Assembly: GCA_946222995.1 (NCBI GenBank)
Contig: CAMIOS010000002.1
Span: 124,001-188,000, forward strand
Origin: an uncultured Enhydrobacter sp.
GTDB taxonomy: Bacteria; Pseudomonadota; Gammaproteobacteria; Pseudomonadales; Moraxellaceae
DNA length: 64,000 nt
Reading direction: 5' to 3'
Part shown: positions 55,092 through 63,616 of the stretch, piece after piece
Layout of the letters: each line of letters starts with the position of its first letter
Position numbering within the stretch: position 1 is the stretch's first letter
Notes under the pieces: generated by a model
The model's database searches: none
Seen by the model: the letters and a program-made list of their open reading frames with translations, nothing else
Told to the model about the DNA's origin: nothing
Position numbers and translations under genes: made by a program

Positions 55092-56591
55092 CTAAAAACT
55101 GTTTGGACTATCCACGTGTGCTGGCTGGTCGGGCTTTTGTGGTACAGCGATCGCAACATTATCGTGATTAGACGGATGAATTTCAAAGGCTGTGGGCTGA
55201 TAGCGCCGGATCACTTCATTGCCATATTCATCTTCATCGACCACATAATGATAGCCTTTTCGGTTAAAACGATTGACTTGGCGTTGGTACCACCCCTTAA
55301 AGCCGGTTTTTGGCTCATTGGGGTTATAATAAAACGCATTCATCACCGGCGGTAAGCCAAGGCCACAGACCACGCCTGACATCAGCACCACAATAAAGGT
55401 ATAGCCAACCAAAAAGCCACTATAAGGCTGTAATGCCTCGATATTAGACACTGACAAAATCAATGCCAATGAAATCGCCCCACGTACCCCACCCCAAGAC
55501 AAAATCGTCAAACTGCCGTTATAACTGGTTTTTCGCACACTGGGAAATAGCGAAAATGACCAAAAATTGGCAAAAAAGCGAGAAATATGCAAGCAAATAA
55601 ACGCCACAACCCCACCCAAAATCAGCCCGATATTGAGATCCAAAATAAACAGCTCAAGCCCAATGAGCGTAAACAAAAACGAATTAATAATCCCCTCAAT
55701 GGCATGCCAAAAGTGGTTGACCTTATCAATCTCTTGTGCTTGTAAAATCTGATGCCAACGGTTGCCCACCATCAGACCACCCACCACACACGCAATCGGC
55801 GCAGACGCATGGGCATATAAGGCCACCAAATACGAGCCACTCGCCAAAAATGCCGTGGTCAAAATCAGTGACTCCATCTCATGCTTACCATTCATAATCC
55901 GCAACGTCATCTGTCCAAATGCCCAACCAATAATGCCAGCCACCGCTACCTCATACATTAAGGCTTCGGCGGTTTTTATTACACTAAAACTCCCCCCCTG
56001 CAACACCCCAAGAATGGTCATAAATAAGGCAATACACACCGCATCATTAAACAATGACTCACCTTCTAATTTGACCATCAAATGATGGGGCGCTTTAACC
56101 GAACTTAACACGCCTTTAATCCCAATCGGATCAGTCGCCCCCAATGCCGCCCCAAGCAGTAATAACACCGCAAAAGGTATCGAATGTCCAATTAACCATT
56201 GAAAACCAAACATCATCCCTGCAAAAAATACCGCACACAATGCCAATGCCAAACTTGCCAAAATCCCAATCGGCTTCCAATAATTCTTTAAATCTGACAC
56301 CTTAAATGTCAATGCCGAAGCGGTCAAAATAAAACAAATCACCCCATTAATCAAAAACGTATAAAAATCAATATGGCGTACTGCTGTCTCAATATTATGA
56401 ATATTAATGGTAATAAACTGATTGCCATTAAGCAAACTGGCACTCCACTGCAAAATAAACACCAATACTGCCGACACAATCGGCACGCCAATGGCTTGTG
56501 GAAAATCCAAAATTCGCTTATTAAATAACGTAGTAATGATCGATAAAGCACAGACAGTGACTAAAATCTGTAAAAAAATAAAATTACCCAA
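55092..56591 (-). CDS. CPA1-family sodium/proton antiporter
   Basis: The 499-residue protein has about 12 membrane segments and the CPA1 core motifs LGAALGATDPIGIKGVL, KLEGESLFNDAVCIAL (with the ion-binding Asn-Asp) and LSWGGVRGAISLAL. A soluble C-terminal tail of about 80 residues follows. Members exchange Na+ or K+ for protons and help with pH and salt. The sequence does not settle which bacterial subfamily it belongs to. It has no partner gene in the same direction close by. Confidence 0.9.
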   Translation of the reverse strand: MGNFIFLQILVTVCALSIITTLFNKRILDFPQAIGVPIVSAVLVFILQWSASLLNGNQFITINIHNIETAVRHIDFYTFLINGVICFILTASALTFKVSDLKNYWKPIGILASLALALCAVFFAGMMFGFQWLIGHSIPFAVLLLLGAALGATDPIGIKGVLSSVKAPHHLMVKLEGESLFNDAVCIALFMTILGVLQGGSFSVIKTAEALMYEVAVAGIIGWAFGQMTLRIMNGKHEMESLILTTAFLASGSYLVALYAHASAPIACVVGGLMVGNRWHQILQAQEIDKVNHFWHAIEGIINSFLFTLIGLELFILDLNIGLILGGVVAFICLHISRFFANFWSFSLFPSVRKTSYNGSLTILSWGGVRGAISLALILSVSNIEALQPYSGFLVGYTFIVVLMSGVVCGLGLPPVMNAFYYNPNEPKTGFKGWYQRQVNRFNRKGYHYVVDEDEYGNEVIRRYQPTAFEIHPSNHDNVAIAVPQKPDQPAHVDSPNSF

Positions 56592-56783
56592 GCGCTCCCC
56601 CTTATACCATCAGATAACGTCTTTAAAACGTTACGCATTCAAACAATTATTAAGAAAAATTACGCAATAACATAACAATGCAGCATTTCTTATTAAACCA
56701 TAATTGGGTATTTTTCTCAAAAATAAAATTCACAACATGCTAAAAAATGCAAAAATTTTGCAAAAAATAACATTTATCATATA

Positions 56784-56814
56784 AAAAAACCTTGCTATAG
56801 ATTAGCAAGGTTTT
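56784..56814 (-). terminator. Terminator after the hybrid histidine kinase
   Basis: AAAACCTTGCTA (56786-56797) pairs with TAGCAAGGTTTT (56803-56814), loop of five bases, with an additional T-run on the minus strand. It lies just after the kinase stop. Confidence 0.9.
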
Positions 56815-56833
56815 AACTCACAATTACCCAAGA

Positions 56834-58639
56834 TTAAAGCGTGGGGGGCATAACTGTCGTTGGTTTATCGTATAGCCATTTTTGAATAACCCCATCCAGC
56901 AACTCTGGTTTATAGGGTTTTGCAATGCAGTCTTGCATACCCACAACAAAATAAATCGATTGGTTGCCATGGGTGGCATGGGCGGTTACTGCAATCACAG
57001 GTGGCAAGCTTGCAAACCGTTGTTTTAAGATTTTAGTCGCTTGTACCCCATCCATAATTGGCATTTGATGGTCCATCAAAATCAGGTGATATTTATTGGG
57101 AGACCGGCTAAAAAAATTTATCGCTTCTTGGCCATCCTTTGCCCTATCTGCCGTGTAGCCATATTTTTTTAAGGTTTTAAGGGCGACCATCGCATTGACT
57201 TCATTATCTTCAACCAACAAAATATGAGCCGACAGTCTTGGGCGCGGCTCGTCTTCTCTAAGTAAGATTTGATTGGGTGACATGGAAGTTAACATGGTGT
57301 CTTCTTGCTGGAGTGGTAACTGTAAGCAAAATGTCGTGCCCTCACCCATTTGGCTATTGACTGTCAAATCACCGCCCATCCTCACTGCCAGTGCCTTACA
57401 CAGCGATAGACCAAGCCCAATACCGCCATACACACGGTGAGTAAATTTATCAGCTTGCTCATAAGCCTTAAAAATCACCGCTTGGGTTTGGGGCGAAATA
57501 CTAACACCTGTGTCTATGACTTGAAATTTTAGCATTGAAACAGCCGGTTGCGTAGGATCAGCTATTGGCGTTTTGTTAGGATCATTGGCTAAAATCTCAC
57601 AACTGACTTGCAAAGTGACTTGACCACCTGTTGAGGTAAATGTAATCGCATTTTCAAGTAATCGATGAATGATTTGCCCGACGCGCTGTTTATCAAACAT
57701 TAGGGCTTGGGGTATATCATCGGGATAAACCAATTGAAGCCGAACTTGCTTCTGGTTTGCTTGGGCAGTAAATGCCGCAATTTTTTGTGCTACGAACGCC
57801 TGACAATCCACCGTTTCTTTATGAAACTTAAATTTGCCTGCTTCAACTTGCGATAAATCCAACATATCATTGACTAACACCATCAACTGCTCATTGGCGT
57901 TTTTGATATGATTAACATATAATTGTTGCTGCTCATCGAGTGGGGTCTGCAATAGTGTATCGAGCATACCCACAATACCGGTCATGGAGGTACGGATTTC
58001 ATGACTAATATTGGTCAAAAACGCAATTTTTGCTTGGGCAGCACGGTTGGCGCGTAATTTTTCTAACCGTGATTGCAACGTATCACTAACAAGCTGGGCA
58101 AACTGCTGGCATGTTTCGATTTGGGATGCAGTTAATGGCGGATGTGGCACACTATCCACCAAGCACAGCGCCCCCAAAGCAACCGTCACCCCCTCAGCCC
58201 CCGTCACTAAGATGGGAAATCCCACATAAAATCGCACATACGGCTCACCCACAACCATCGGATGGTTTTGTAACAACTCACTGTGCTTGGCATCATAGAC
58301 AATTAATGGGGTTGTGCCTTGAATGGTATACGTACAAATTGAAAAATTTCTTGGCAATACCACTTGGGCTTCGCCTATAAATGATTTAAGAAATTGATAC
58401 GACTTGTCAATAAAACTAATCGCTACTAACGGCGCTGAATAAAACGCCTTGACCAACTTAACGATACGGTCAAACTCGGCATCTTTGCCACTGTACATGA
58501 TTTCAAACAACTCAAGCTGTAACAGCCGTTTGGTCTCATCTTGACTAAAAGCATCATTCGCGGTTAAATGAGATTCTAAAGAAACCCCAGTCTTAGAGGC
58601 AGGGGATAAAGCTAACGGTAAACCACCAACAATTGTCAT
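56834..58639 (-). CDS. Soluble hybrid histidine kinase with GAF and receiver domains
   Basis: The 601-residue protein has no membrane segment. An N-terminal GAF-like sensor is about residues 40-190. The HisKA H-box FLTNISHEIRTSMTG has the phospho-His at 213; the usual Pro-Met-Asn after Arg-Thr is Ser-Met-Thr. The ATPase domain has an N-box (LLENAITFT, Asn330), a G1 box written DTGVSISP (376-383) instead of DTGxGI, and a good G2 box YGGIGLGLSLCKAL. The C-terminal receiver (about 470-590) has Asp523 in LILMDHQMPIMDG. The kinase core may be weakened by the G1 change. No separate response regulator lies beside it, so its output is unknown. Confidence 0.9.
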   Translation of the reverse strand: MTIVGGLPLALSPASKTGVSLESHLTANDAFSQDETKRLLQLELFEIMYSGKDAEFDRIVKLVKAFYSAPLVAISFIDKSYQFLKSFIGEAQVVLPRNFSICTYTIQGTTPLIVYDAKHSELLQNHPMVVGEPYVRFYVGFPILVTGAEGVTVALGALCLVDSVPHPPLTASQIETCQQFAQLVSDTLQSRLEKLRANRAAQAKIAFLTNISHEIRTSMTGIVGMLDTLLQTPLDEQQQLYVNHIKNANEQLMVLVNDMLDLSQVEAGKFKFHKETVDCQAFVAQKIAAFTAQANQKQVRLQLVYPDDIPQALMFDKQRVGQIIHRLLENAITFTSTGGQVTLQVSCEILANDPNKTPIADPTQPAVSMLKFQVIDTGVSISPQTQAVIFKAYEQADKFTHRVYGGIGLGLSLCKALAVRMGGDLTVNSQMGEGTTFCLQLPLQQEDTMLTSMSPNQILLREDEPRPRLSAHILLVEDNEVNAMVALKTLKKYGYTADRAKDGQEAINFFSRSPNKYHLILMDHQMPIMDGVQATKILKQRFASLPPVIAVTAHATHGNQSIYFVVGMQDCIAKPYKPELLDGVIQKWLYDKPTTVMPPTL

Positions 58640-58705
58640 AATACTCTCTAGAAGACCAGTAATTCTTTTTTAGATGAAAAAGAATTAGTAAGCAATCACC
58701 AAACA

Positions 58706-59470
58706 TTAGCAACGTAAACTTTCTGCGACCATCACCATACCCACTACCGACGTCACCGCCACTGCCGAGCCATAACCTCCGCAGTGTAAACCGCCTGTTT
58801 GACAGGTTTTATCAATGATCGGTGGCTGGGTGGAATACACGCATTTGATACCAAATTTTTCTTTTAAGGCTTTATTAATGCCTTTATCACGCAGTTTTTG
58901 ACGAAGTTTGGCAAGTAACGGGTCTTGATACGTATCTTTTAAATCGCTTACGGTGATTTGCGTGGGATCGGTTTTGCCACCTGCCCCGCCTGCCATAATC
59001 AGCTTTAATTTATTAAACCGGCAATGCAACGCAATGGCTAATTTGGCATCCATATTATCAACGCAATCAAGTATCACAATGCGTTTGCCCGCTTGTTTAA
59101 TGCGGGTATGTTGCTCACGATTGGGTAACAGCACCTCGACATTATCTGTGGTCAAAAAGTCATCAATCAAATGCAATCGGATAAGCGGATTAATTTCACG
59201 GATACGCTCTGCCATCGCCTCGATTTTGGCTTTGCCCAAGTTACTATCGACCGCTGGCAACTGCCGATTGACATTTGAGGCAACCAATACATCCATATCA
59301 ATCAAGGTAATTTCACCCACGCCTGTACGAGCCAAGCCTTCGGCAACCCACGAGCCAACCCCGCCCACTCCAATCACATAAGCATGGGTATTTTCAAATT
59401 TGGTGAAGCTCTTTTCGCCATACAGTTTTTTGGTGCCCGCAAATCGGCGGTCATATTGATGGTCAAACAT
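58706..59470 (-). CDS. tcdA: tRNA threonylcarbamoyladenosine dehydratase TcdA
   Basis: TcdA (254 residues) is an E1-like enzyme that cyclises t6A37 of tRNA to ct6A using ATP. The N-terminal HQYDRRFAGTKKLYG and the nucleotide-binding VIGVGGVGSWVAEGLARTGVG are typical, followed by LIDMDVLVASNVNRQ and ILDCVDNMDAKLAI. The C-terminal half has GGAGGKTDPTQITVSDL and the catalytic/substrate CQTGGLHCGGYGSAV region. It belongs to the minus-strand run after tatD, 12 bases apart. Confidence 0.95.
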   Translation of the reverse strand: MFDHQYDRRFAGTKKLYGEKSFTKFENTHAYVIGVGGVGSWVAEGLARTGVGEITLIDMDVLVASNVNRQLPAVDSNLGKAKIEAMAERIREINPLIRLHLIDDFLTTDNVEVLLPNREQHTRIKQAGKRIVILDCVDNMDAKLAIALHCRFNKLKLIMAGGAGGKTDPTQITVSDLKDTYQDPLLAKLRQKLRDKGINKALKEKFGIKCVYSTQPPIIDKTCQTGGLHCGGYGSAVAVTSVVGMVMVAESLRC

Positions 59471-59482
59471 GATATAAGTCGG

Positions 59483-60310
59483 TTATTCGGCTAAGTTTAA
59501 AATAGACTGACTATTATGCCACAAATGGGATGCTAATTCAGCCTTATCAAGGTGTAATAACGCCGATAATTCATCCAGCACAAACAGCAAATTGGCAGGC
59601 GTATTTCGCCGTCCGTGTGTGGTATGGCAACAAACAGGCGTAAAATCGGGGCAATCGGTTTCTATCACAAGGCTATCAAGCCCCACCGTTTTGACAAGTT
59701 CGATGAGGGTATTGCGAAGTTTTTTCGCATTGGGGTTAGTGACTTGCCCTGTGATACCGATTTTAAAACCAAGATTGACAAAGGCTTTGGCTTCTTGAAT
59801 CCCCCCGCTAAAGCTATGGGCAATACCGCCGTTTTTGAATTTTTCACTTTTTAAAAGTTTGAGCGTGTCGCCATGCGCTTTGCGAATATGTAGCATCACA
59901 GGCAGTTGGTAATGTTTAGCTAAGGCAAGTTGATTGATGAATAGCGTTTGCTGTTTGGCATAATTGTCTGGCATTTTCATCGTATCGGTAAAGGTATCTA
60001 GCCCGATTTCGCCAATTGCCACGCTTGGATGGGTTTGGATAAAACTTTCCAGGATATCCAAATCATGCGGTTGGTGCTGCAAGATATAAAACGGGTGCAA
60101 GCCAAACGCCAGATGCGCCGTAGGGGCAATGGCAAATTTTGCCATTTGGGTTTGGCATGCCACCATTTGTGAAAAGTTTTTTGCCAAAAAGCCGATTAAT
60201 ACCAAATGCTTGATGCCATTTTGATACGCCAAGACGCATTGCTCGGCTCGGTCATGGTCAAATTCGGGCACATCAAAGTGGGTGTGGGTGTCGATAAGCG
60301 AAACAAGCAT
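59483..60310 (-). CDS. TatD-family metal-dependent hydrolase
   Basis: The 275-residue protein carries the TatD metal motifs in order: LIDTHTHFD, VAIGEIGLD, PVMLHIRKAHGD, IAHSFSGGIQEAK and VIETDCPDFTP. Family members are 3'-5' DNA exonucleases or nucleases of the YjjV/YcfH/TatD branches. The sequence is somewhat closer to YjjV in its length and motifs, but this is not decisive. The start follows the stop of the upstream DUF3298-like gene without a gap (TAAATG), and tcdA follows 12 bases downstream. Confidence 0.92.
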   Translation of the reverse strand: MLVSLIDTHTHFDVPEFDHDRAEQCVLAYQNGIKHLVLIGFLAKNFSQMVACQTQMAKFAIAPTAHLAFGLHPFYILQHQPHDLDILESFIQTHPSVAIGEIGLDTFTDTMKMPDNYAKQQTLFINQLALAKHYQLPVMLHIRKAHGDTLKLLKSEKFKNGGIAHSFSGGIQEAKAFVNLGFKIGITGQVTNPNAKKLRNTLIELVKTVGLDSLVIETDCPDFTPVCCHTTHGRRNTPANLLFVLDELSALLHLDKAELASHLWHNSQSILNLAE

Positions 60311-61120
60311 TTAAGGCAAATACTCAGGCTTTATGACCCCATTAAGCCGGCTATAGGGAATGGTAAATTCGGGCATGCCCATCACATACGGCGTGATATC
60401 ATAGTGTTGGTACAAAAATGTCACGCCTTGATTGGTAAAACTAAAATTGTCGGTCAAAAAAAACCGCCATGTCTGTGCCATCTCAGCGGGATCTAGTTCA
60501 TTTTGTTTAAGATAGTTCTGGTATTCGGCCTTGACCATTTTTTCTAAGACAGGTTGTTGGTTAGGCATGACAATATCATCGAGTTTTAGCTTACGTTTCT
60601 TTGCCATATCAAACACATAATACGTTGACCAACTAACCCCATGAGCCCCGCCAAGATATTGGTCGCCATCAACACGAAACAATTCAAGCTCAATGCCGTT
60701 TTTGAGGGTTTTATGCCCCAAATAATGCGGTGTTGAGGATGCCGAATACTTAAGCGCTGATTGGCTTTCATCCAGCCATGCTTTGTTGGCTTTGACAAAA
60801 TCAGCAATCGCATAATTAAGCTGATTTGTTAGTTGAGCTTGGCTTGGTTTGGCTTGGCTGTCAAAGGTTTTCCAGCGTTGCTCAGTTACTTTATCGTCGT
60901 TGCCAAATTTTAGGTCACTGACCACCGCTTTATTAATGATACTGTCTAACCAATCAGTGCCGCTATCGATAAAGCGATAGTCAATATCAGGGCATTTATC
61001 GGCACACGCGTCATAGTAATCTTTAGTCTTGACATATTTATCAGCTACAATAAAGCTTTGCGCTGCGGCAGATAGGCATAAACTTGCCAATAAGACACCG
61101 CTAATCAATTTTTTTGTCAT
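60311..61120 (-). CDS. Secreted DUF3298-like protein
   Basis: The 269-residue protein has a signal peptide, MTKKLISGVLLASLCLSAAAQS. The C-terminal half resembles DUF3298 (RsiV-like): DGDQYLGGAHGVSWSTYYVFDMAKKRKLKLDDI, then FSFTNQGVTFLYQHYDITPYVMG and a Tyr-Ser-Arg-Leu end. Such domains are periplasmic and occur in anti-sigma factor RsiV and lysozyme-sensing proteins. An ATG seven codons upstream (61141) is an alternative start. The protein probably acts in the periplasm, but the ligand is unknown. Confidence 0.75.
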   Translation of the reverse strand: MTKKLISGVLLASLCLSAAAQSFIVADKYVKTKDYYDACADKCPDIDYRFIDSGTDWLDSIINKAVVSDLKFGNDDKVTEQRWKTFDSQAKPSQAQLTNQLNYAIADFVKANKAWLDESQSALKYSASSTPHYLGHKTLKNGIELELFRVDGDQYLGGAHGVSWSTYYVFDMAKKRKLKLDDIVMPNQQPVLEKMVKAEYQNYLKQNELDPAEMAQTWRFFLTDNFSFTNQGVTFLYQHYDITPYVMGMPEFTIPYSRLNGVIKPEYLP

Positions 61121-61274
61121 GAGGTATGATGTCTTTATCATGGTTTATTGACTCATTAGTGTTTGGCTTAGGGTAATCTTTTACTATTTTATCAGTCAGT
61201 GGGCTACTACGTCTAGGTAGCAGTAGCAGGGCAGTCGCTGTTACCGCGAGCTTAAAAAAATAAGATTGTTTCAT
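61101..61274 (-). CDS. Possible small secreted peptide, 57 residues
   Basis: The frame begins with an ATG at 61274 and a hydrophobic stretch (MKQSYFFKLAVTATALLLL) like a signal sequence, followed by an Arg/Ser, Lys/Asp/Asn-rich tail. Its stop lies inside the start of the downstream DUF3298-like gene. No family is recognised and no ribosome site is obvious, so it may be chance. Confidence 0.35.
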   Translation of the reverse strand: MKQSYFFKLAVTATALLLLPRRSSPLTDKIVKDYPKPNTNESINHDKDIIPHDKKID

Positions 61275-61304
61275 GGTATTCGTAAATGACAAGTTTTGGT
61301 TATT

Positions 61305-61339
61305 AAAAAACCCATCAGTCATTACAACCAATGGGTTTT
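61305..61339 (-). terminator. Terminator after the 75-residue gene
   Basis: AAAACCCAT (61307-61315) pairs with ATGGGTTTT (61331-61339), with a T-run on the minus strand. Confidence 0.8.
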
Positions 61340-61367
61340 AATAGGCTACTTACTTTCTTCAAAAAAA

Positions 61368-61595
61368 TTAAGCTTTTCGACCTAAAAATTTGTTAGCTAA
61401 GGATTTGCCTAATTCAAACGGGGTAGCCGGTTTTTTATCACCTTGATCAGTCGATTGCGGTTCGCTAACATCGGTATTGGTGCTTGGCGCTGGGGTTTTG
61501 CTCTGACTATTGCGATTTTTCATCAAATACATTGCAGCACCCAACACCCCTAATTTAATTAAATTTGATTTATTAACGCCGTTTGGAAATTGCAT
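61368..61595 (-). CDS. Small hypothetical protein, 75 residues
   Basis: This short protein has a weakly hydrophobic segment (NLIKLGVLGAAMYLM, residues 11-25) and a Ser/Thr/Pro/Asp-rich linker. It ends in a basic helix (FELGKSLANKFLGRKA). It may be membrane-associated. It has its own terminator. No family is recognised. Confidence 0.6.
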   Translation of the reverse strand: MQFPNGVNKSNLIKLGVLGAAMYLMKNRNSQSKTPAPSTNTDVSEPQSTDQGDKKPATPFELGKSLANKFLGRKA

Positions 61596-61757
61596 GATTA
61601 CCTCGCTGATTCTTGTTTTATCAAAAAGTATTTTAAAAATTGTTAAGTTAAATCCTTGGTAAAGAGTTTAACAACTTATAGTAAAGTTGACTAAGGTAGT
61701 TAGGTTAAAATTTTTTAGCACTTTGCATCGTTAGGTTAGTATTTGGTAACCTAATAT

Positions 61758-62933
61758 TTATGCGGTTTCATTAAATAATTCACGCCCAATGAGCATACGG
61801 CGGATTTCGCTCGTGCCTGCCCCGATTTCGTAAAGTTTGGCATCTCGCCAAAAACGTCCCATCGGATATTCATTGGTATAGCCATTGCCGCCAAAGATTT
61901 GGATACCTTCGCCCGCCATCCACGTGGCTTTTTCAGCCGTCCACAAAATCACGCTGGCACAGTCTTTACGCACTTGTCGCACATGGTCTGAGCCTAGCAT
62001 ATCCAAGTTTTTCCCCACGGTGTATAAAAAGCTACGCCCTGCCTGCAAGATGGTGTACATATCCGCCACTTTGCCTTGAATCAATTGAAATTCACCAATC
62101 GATTGACCGAATTGTTTACGGTCATGGATATAGGGGATGACATTGTCCATCACCGCTTGCATGATACCCACAGGCCCTGCGGCAAGTACGGCACGCTCGT
62201 AGTCCAAGCCACTCATCAAGACTTTCACGCCATTGTTGAGTCCGCCCATGATGTTTTCTGCGGGCACTTCGACATTGTCAAATACCATTTCGCCTGTATG
62301 ACTGCCCCGCATCCCGAGTTTGTCGAGTTTTCGCGCGGTTGAAAAGCCTTTCATGCCTTTTTCCACCAAAAAGGCAGTAATACCTTTTGCCCCAAGTTCT
62401 GGGTTGGTTTTGGCATATACCACCATGACATCGGCATCGGGTCCGTTGGTAATCCACATTTTTGAGCCGTTGAGGATATACACGCCGTCTTGCTCGATGG
62501 CACGGATTTTCATGCTGGTCACGTCTGAGCCTGCCCCTGTTTCGCTCATGGCGAGTGCCCCAATGTATTCCCCGCTGATCAGTTTTGGTAGGTATTTTTG
62601 TTTTTGTGCCTCACTGCCGTTGCGTTTGATTTGGTTGATACATAGGTTGGAGTGAGCCCCATAGCTTAAACCAATGGATGCCGAGGCTCGGCTGATTTCT
62701 TCCATGGCGACCATGTGGGCGACGTAGCCCATATCGACCCCGCCGTAGCTTTCAGGTACGGTGATGCCGTGGATGCCAAGGTCGCCCATTTTTTGCCACA
62801 AGTCCATGGGAAATTGGTCGGTGCGGTCAAGTTCGGCGGCACGCGGGGCGATTTCGGAATCGGCGAAGGCTTTGACGGTTTCTCGTAGGGCGTTGATGTC
62901 ATCGCCAAGTTGGTAGTCAAGTCCTAGATTCAT
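61758..62933 (-). CDS. liuA: Isovaleryl-CoA dehydrogenase
   Basis: The 391-residue acyl-CoA dehydrogenase has the catalytic Glu246 in SGLDYERAVLAAG, a position used by isovaleryl-CoA dehydrogenases. The FAD loops AMSETGAGSDVTSMK and GSKMWITNGPDADVMVVY are standard, and RIFGGNGYTNEYPMGR-type sequence ends the C-terminal domain (as IQIFGGNGYTNEYP). It oxidises isovaleryl-CoA in leucine breakdown. The neighbouring HMG-CoA lyase supports this pathway. AAAGGAAA precedes the start. Confidence 0.95.
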   Translation of the reverse strand: MNLGLDYQLGDDINALRETVKAFADSEIAPRAAELDRTDQFPMDLWQKMGDLGIHGITVPESYGGVDMGYVAHMVAMEEISRASASIGLSYGAHSNLCINQIKRNGSEAQKQKYLPKLISGEYIGALAMSETGAGSDVTSMKIRAIEQDGVYILNGSKMWITNGPDADVMVVYAKTNPELGAKGITAFLVEKGMKGFSTARKLDKLGMRGSHTGEMVFDNVEVPAENIMGGLNNGVKVLMSGLDYERAVLAAGPVGIMQAVMDNVIPYIHDRKQFGQSIGEFQLIQGKVADMYTILQAGRSFLYTVGKNLDMLGSDHVRQVRKDCASVILWTAEKATWMAGEGIQIFGGNGYTNEYPMGRFWRDAKLYEIGAGTSEIRRMLIGRELFNETA

Positions 62934-62965
62934 AGTATTTCCTTTTGTGTTGGTAAATTTTTAGG

Positions 62966-63607
62966 TTACATGGACTGAGTTTTATCTTCTAAAAGTTCAA
63001 TAATATCTTCAAGCCAAGAAGATTGTAATGGAGCAAATCCACTTCCATATAATGGTTGTTGAAGTACTAACCCTTTTCCCGAAAGTAAATAACAAGTCGC
63101 TAGAATATCAGCTTCAGCCATATTTAATTTCTGGCTAATATAAGGAATTGGGTTATTATTTTTATCAGTTATTAAAATTTCATTTGAGTAAAATTTATGT
63201 AATTCAATCATCACATTTATTGAATCTTCAGATAACGATGAAATAATATCGATTACTTCGCTATATTTATCACTTCTATTTATGAAATATTCATTTGATA
63301 TGCCATTAATGTAAACATTCATTAGATAATCAAATTTTTTTTGTTTCGTGGACGTAGACAATGCAAGCAGAATTTTTGAAGTGTATCCCAAGAATTCATT
63401 ACTTTGGATTAGCTCATCGGCTAATTCAATTTTAGAGTTTTCTAGTTTTTGAATAAGCTTATCAGCAATAAGTTTATTTCTAGCTGTCATAGCTGCCGTA
63501 AATAGACCAAAAGACAATTTCCCTAACGTATTATCAGCAATCTCTTCAATTCCTGTTTTAACAATCTCGACAGCTGAGTTTTTAAGAAGTTCAGTATTAT
63601 TCTTCAT
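62966..63607 (-). CDS. AT-rich orphan gene, 213 residues, unknown function
   Basis: The protein has no recognised domain. It is mainly helical and amphipathic (IVKTGIEEIADNTLGKLSF, LIADKLIQKLENSKIELADELI) and has no signal peptide or membrane anchor. The DNA is visibly richer in A and T, with many AAA, ATT and TTA codons, than the flanking leucine-catabolism genes. This suggests recent acquisition. Its start lies nine bases after the mvaB stop and its end 32 bases before liuA. In shape it recalls small helical accessory proteins found in defence islands, but no family is supported. Confidence 0.7.
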   Translation of the reverse strand: MKNNTELLKNSAVEIVKTGIEEIADNTLGKLSFGLFTAAMTARNKLIADKLIQKLENSKIELADELIQSNEFLGYTSKILLALSTSTKQKKFDYLMNVYINGISNEYFINRSDKYSEVIDIISSLSEDSINVMIELHKFYSNEILITDKNNNPIPYISQKLNMAEADILATCYLLSGKGLVLQQPLYGSGFAPLQSSWLEDIIELLEDKTQSM

Positions 63608-63616
63608 AGATATAAT

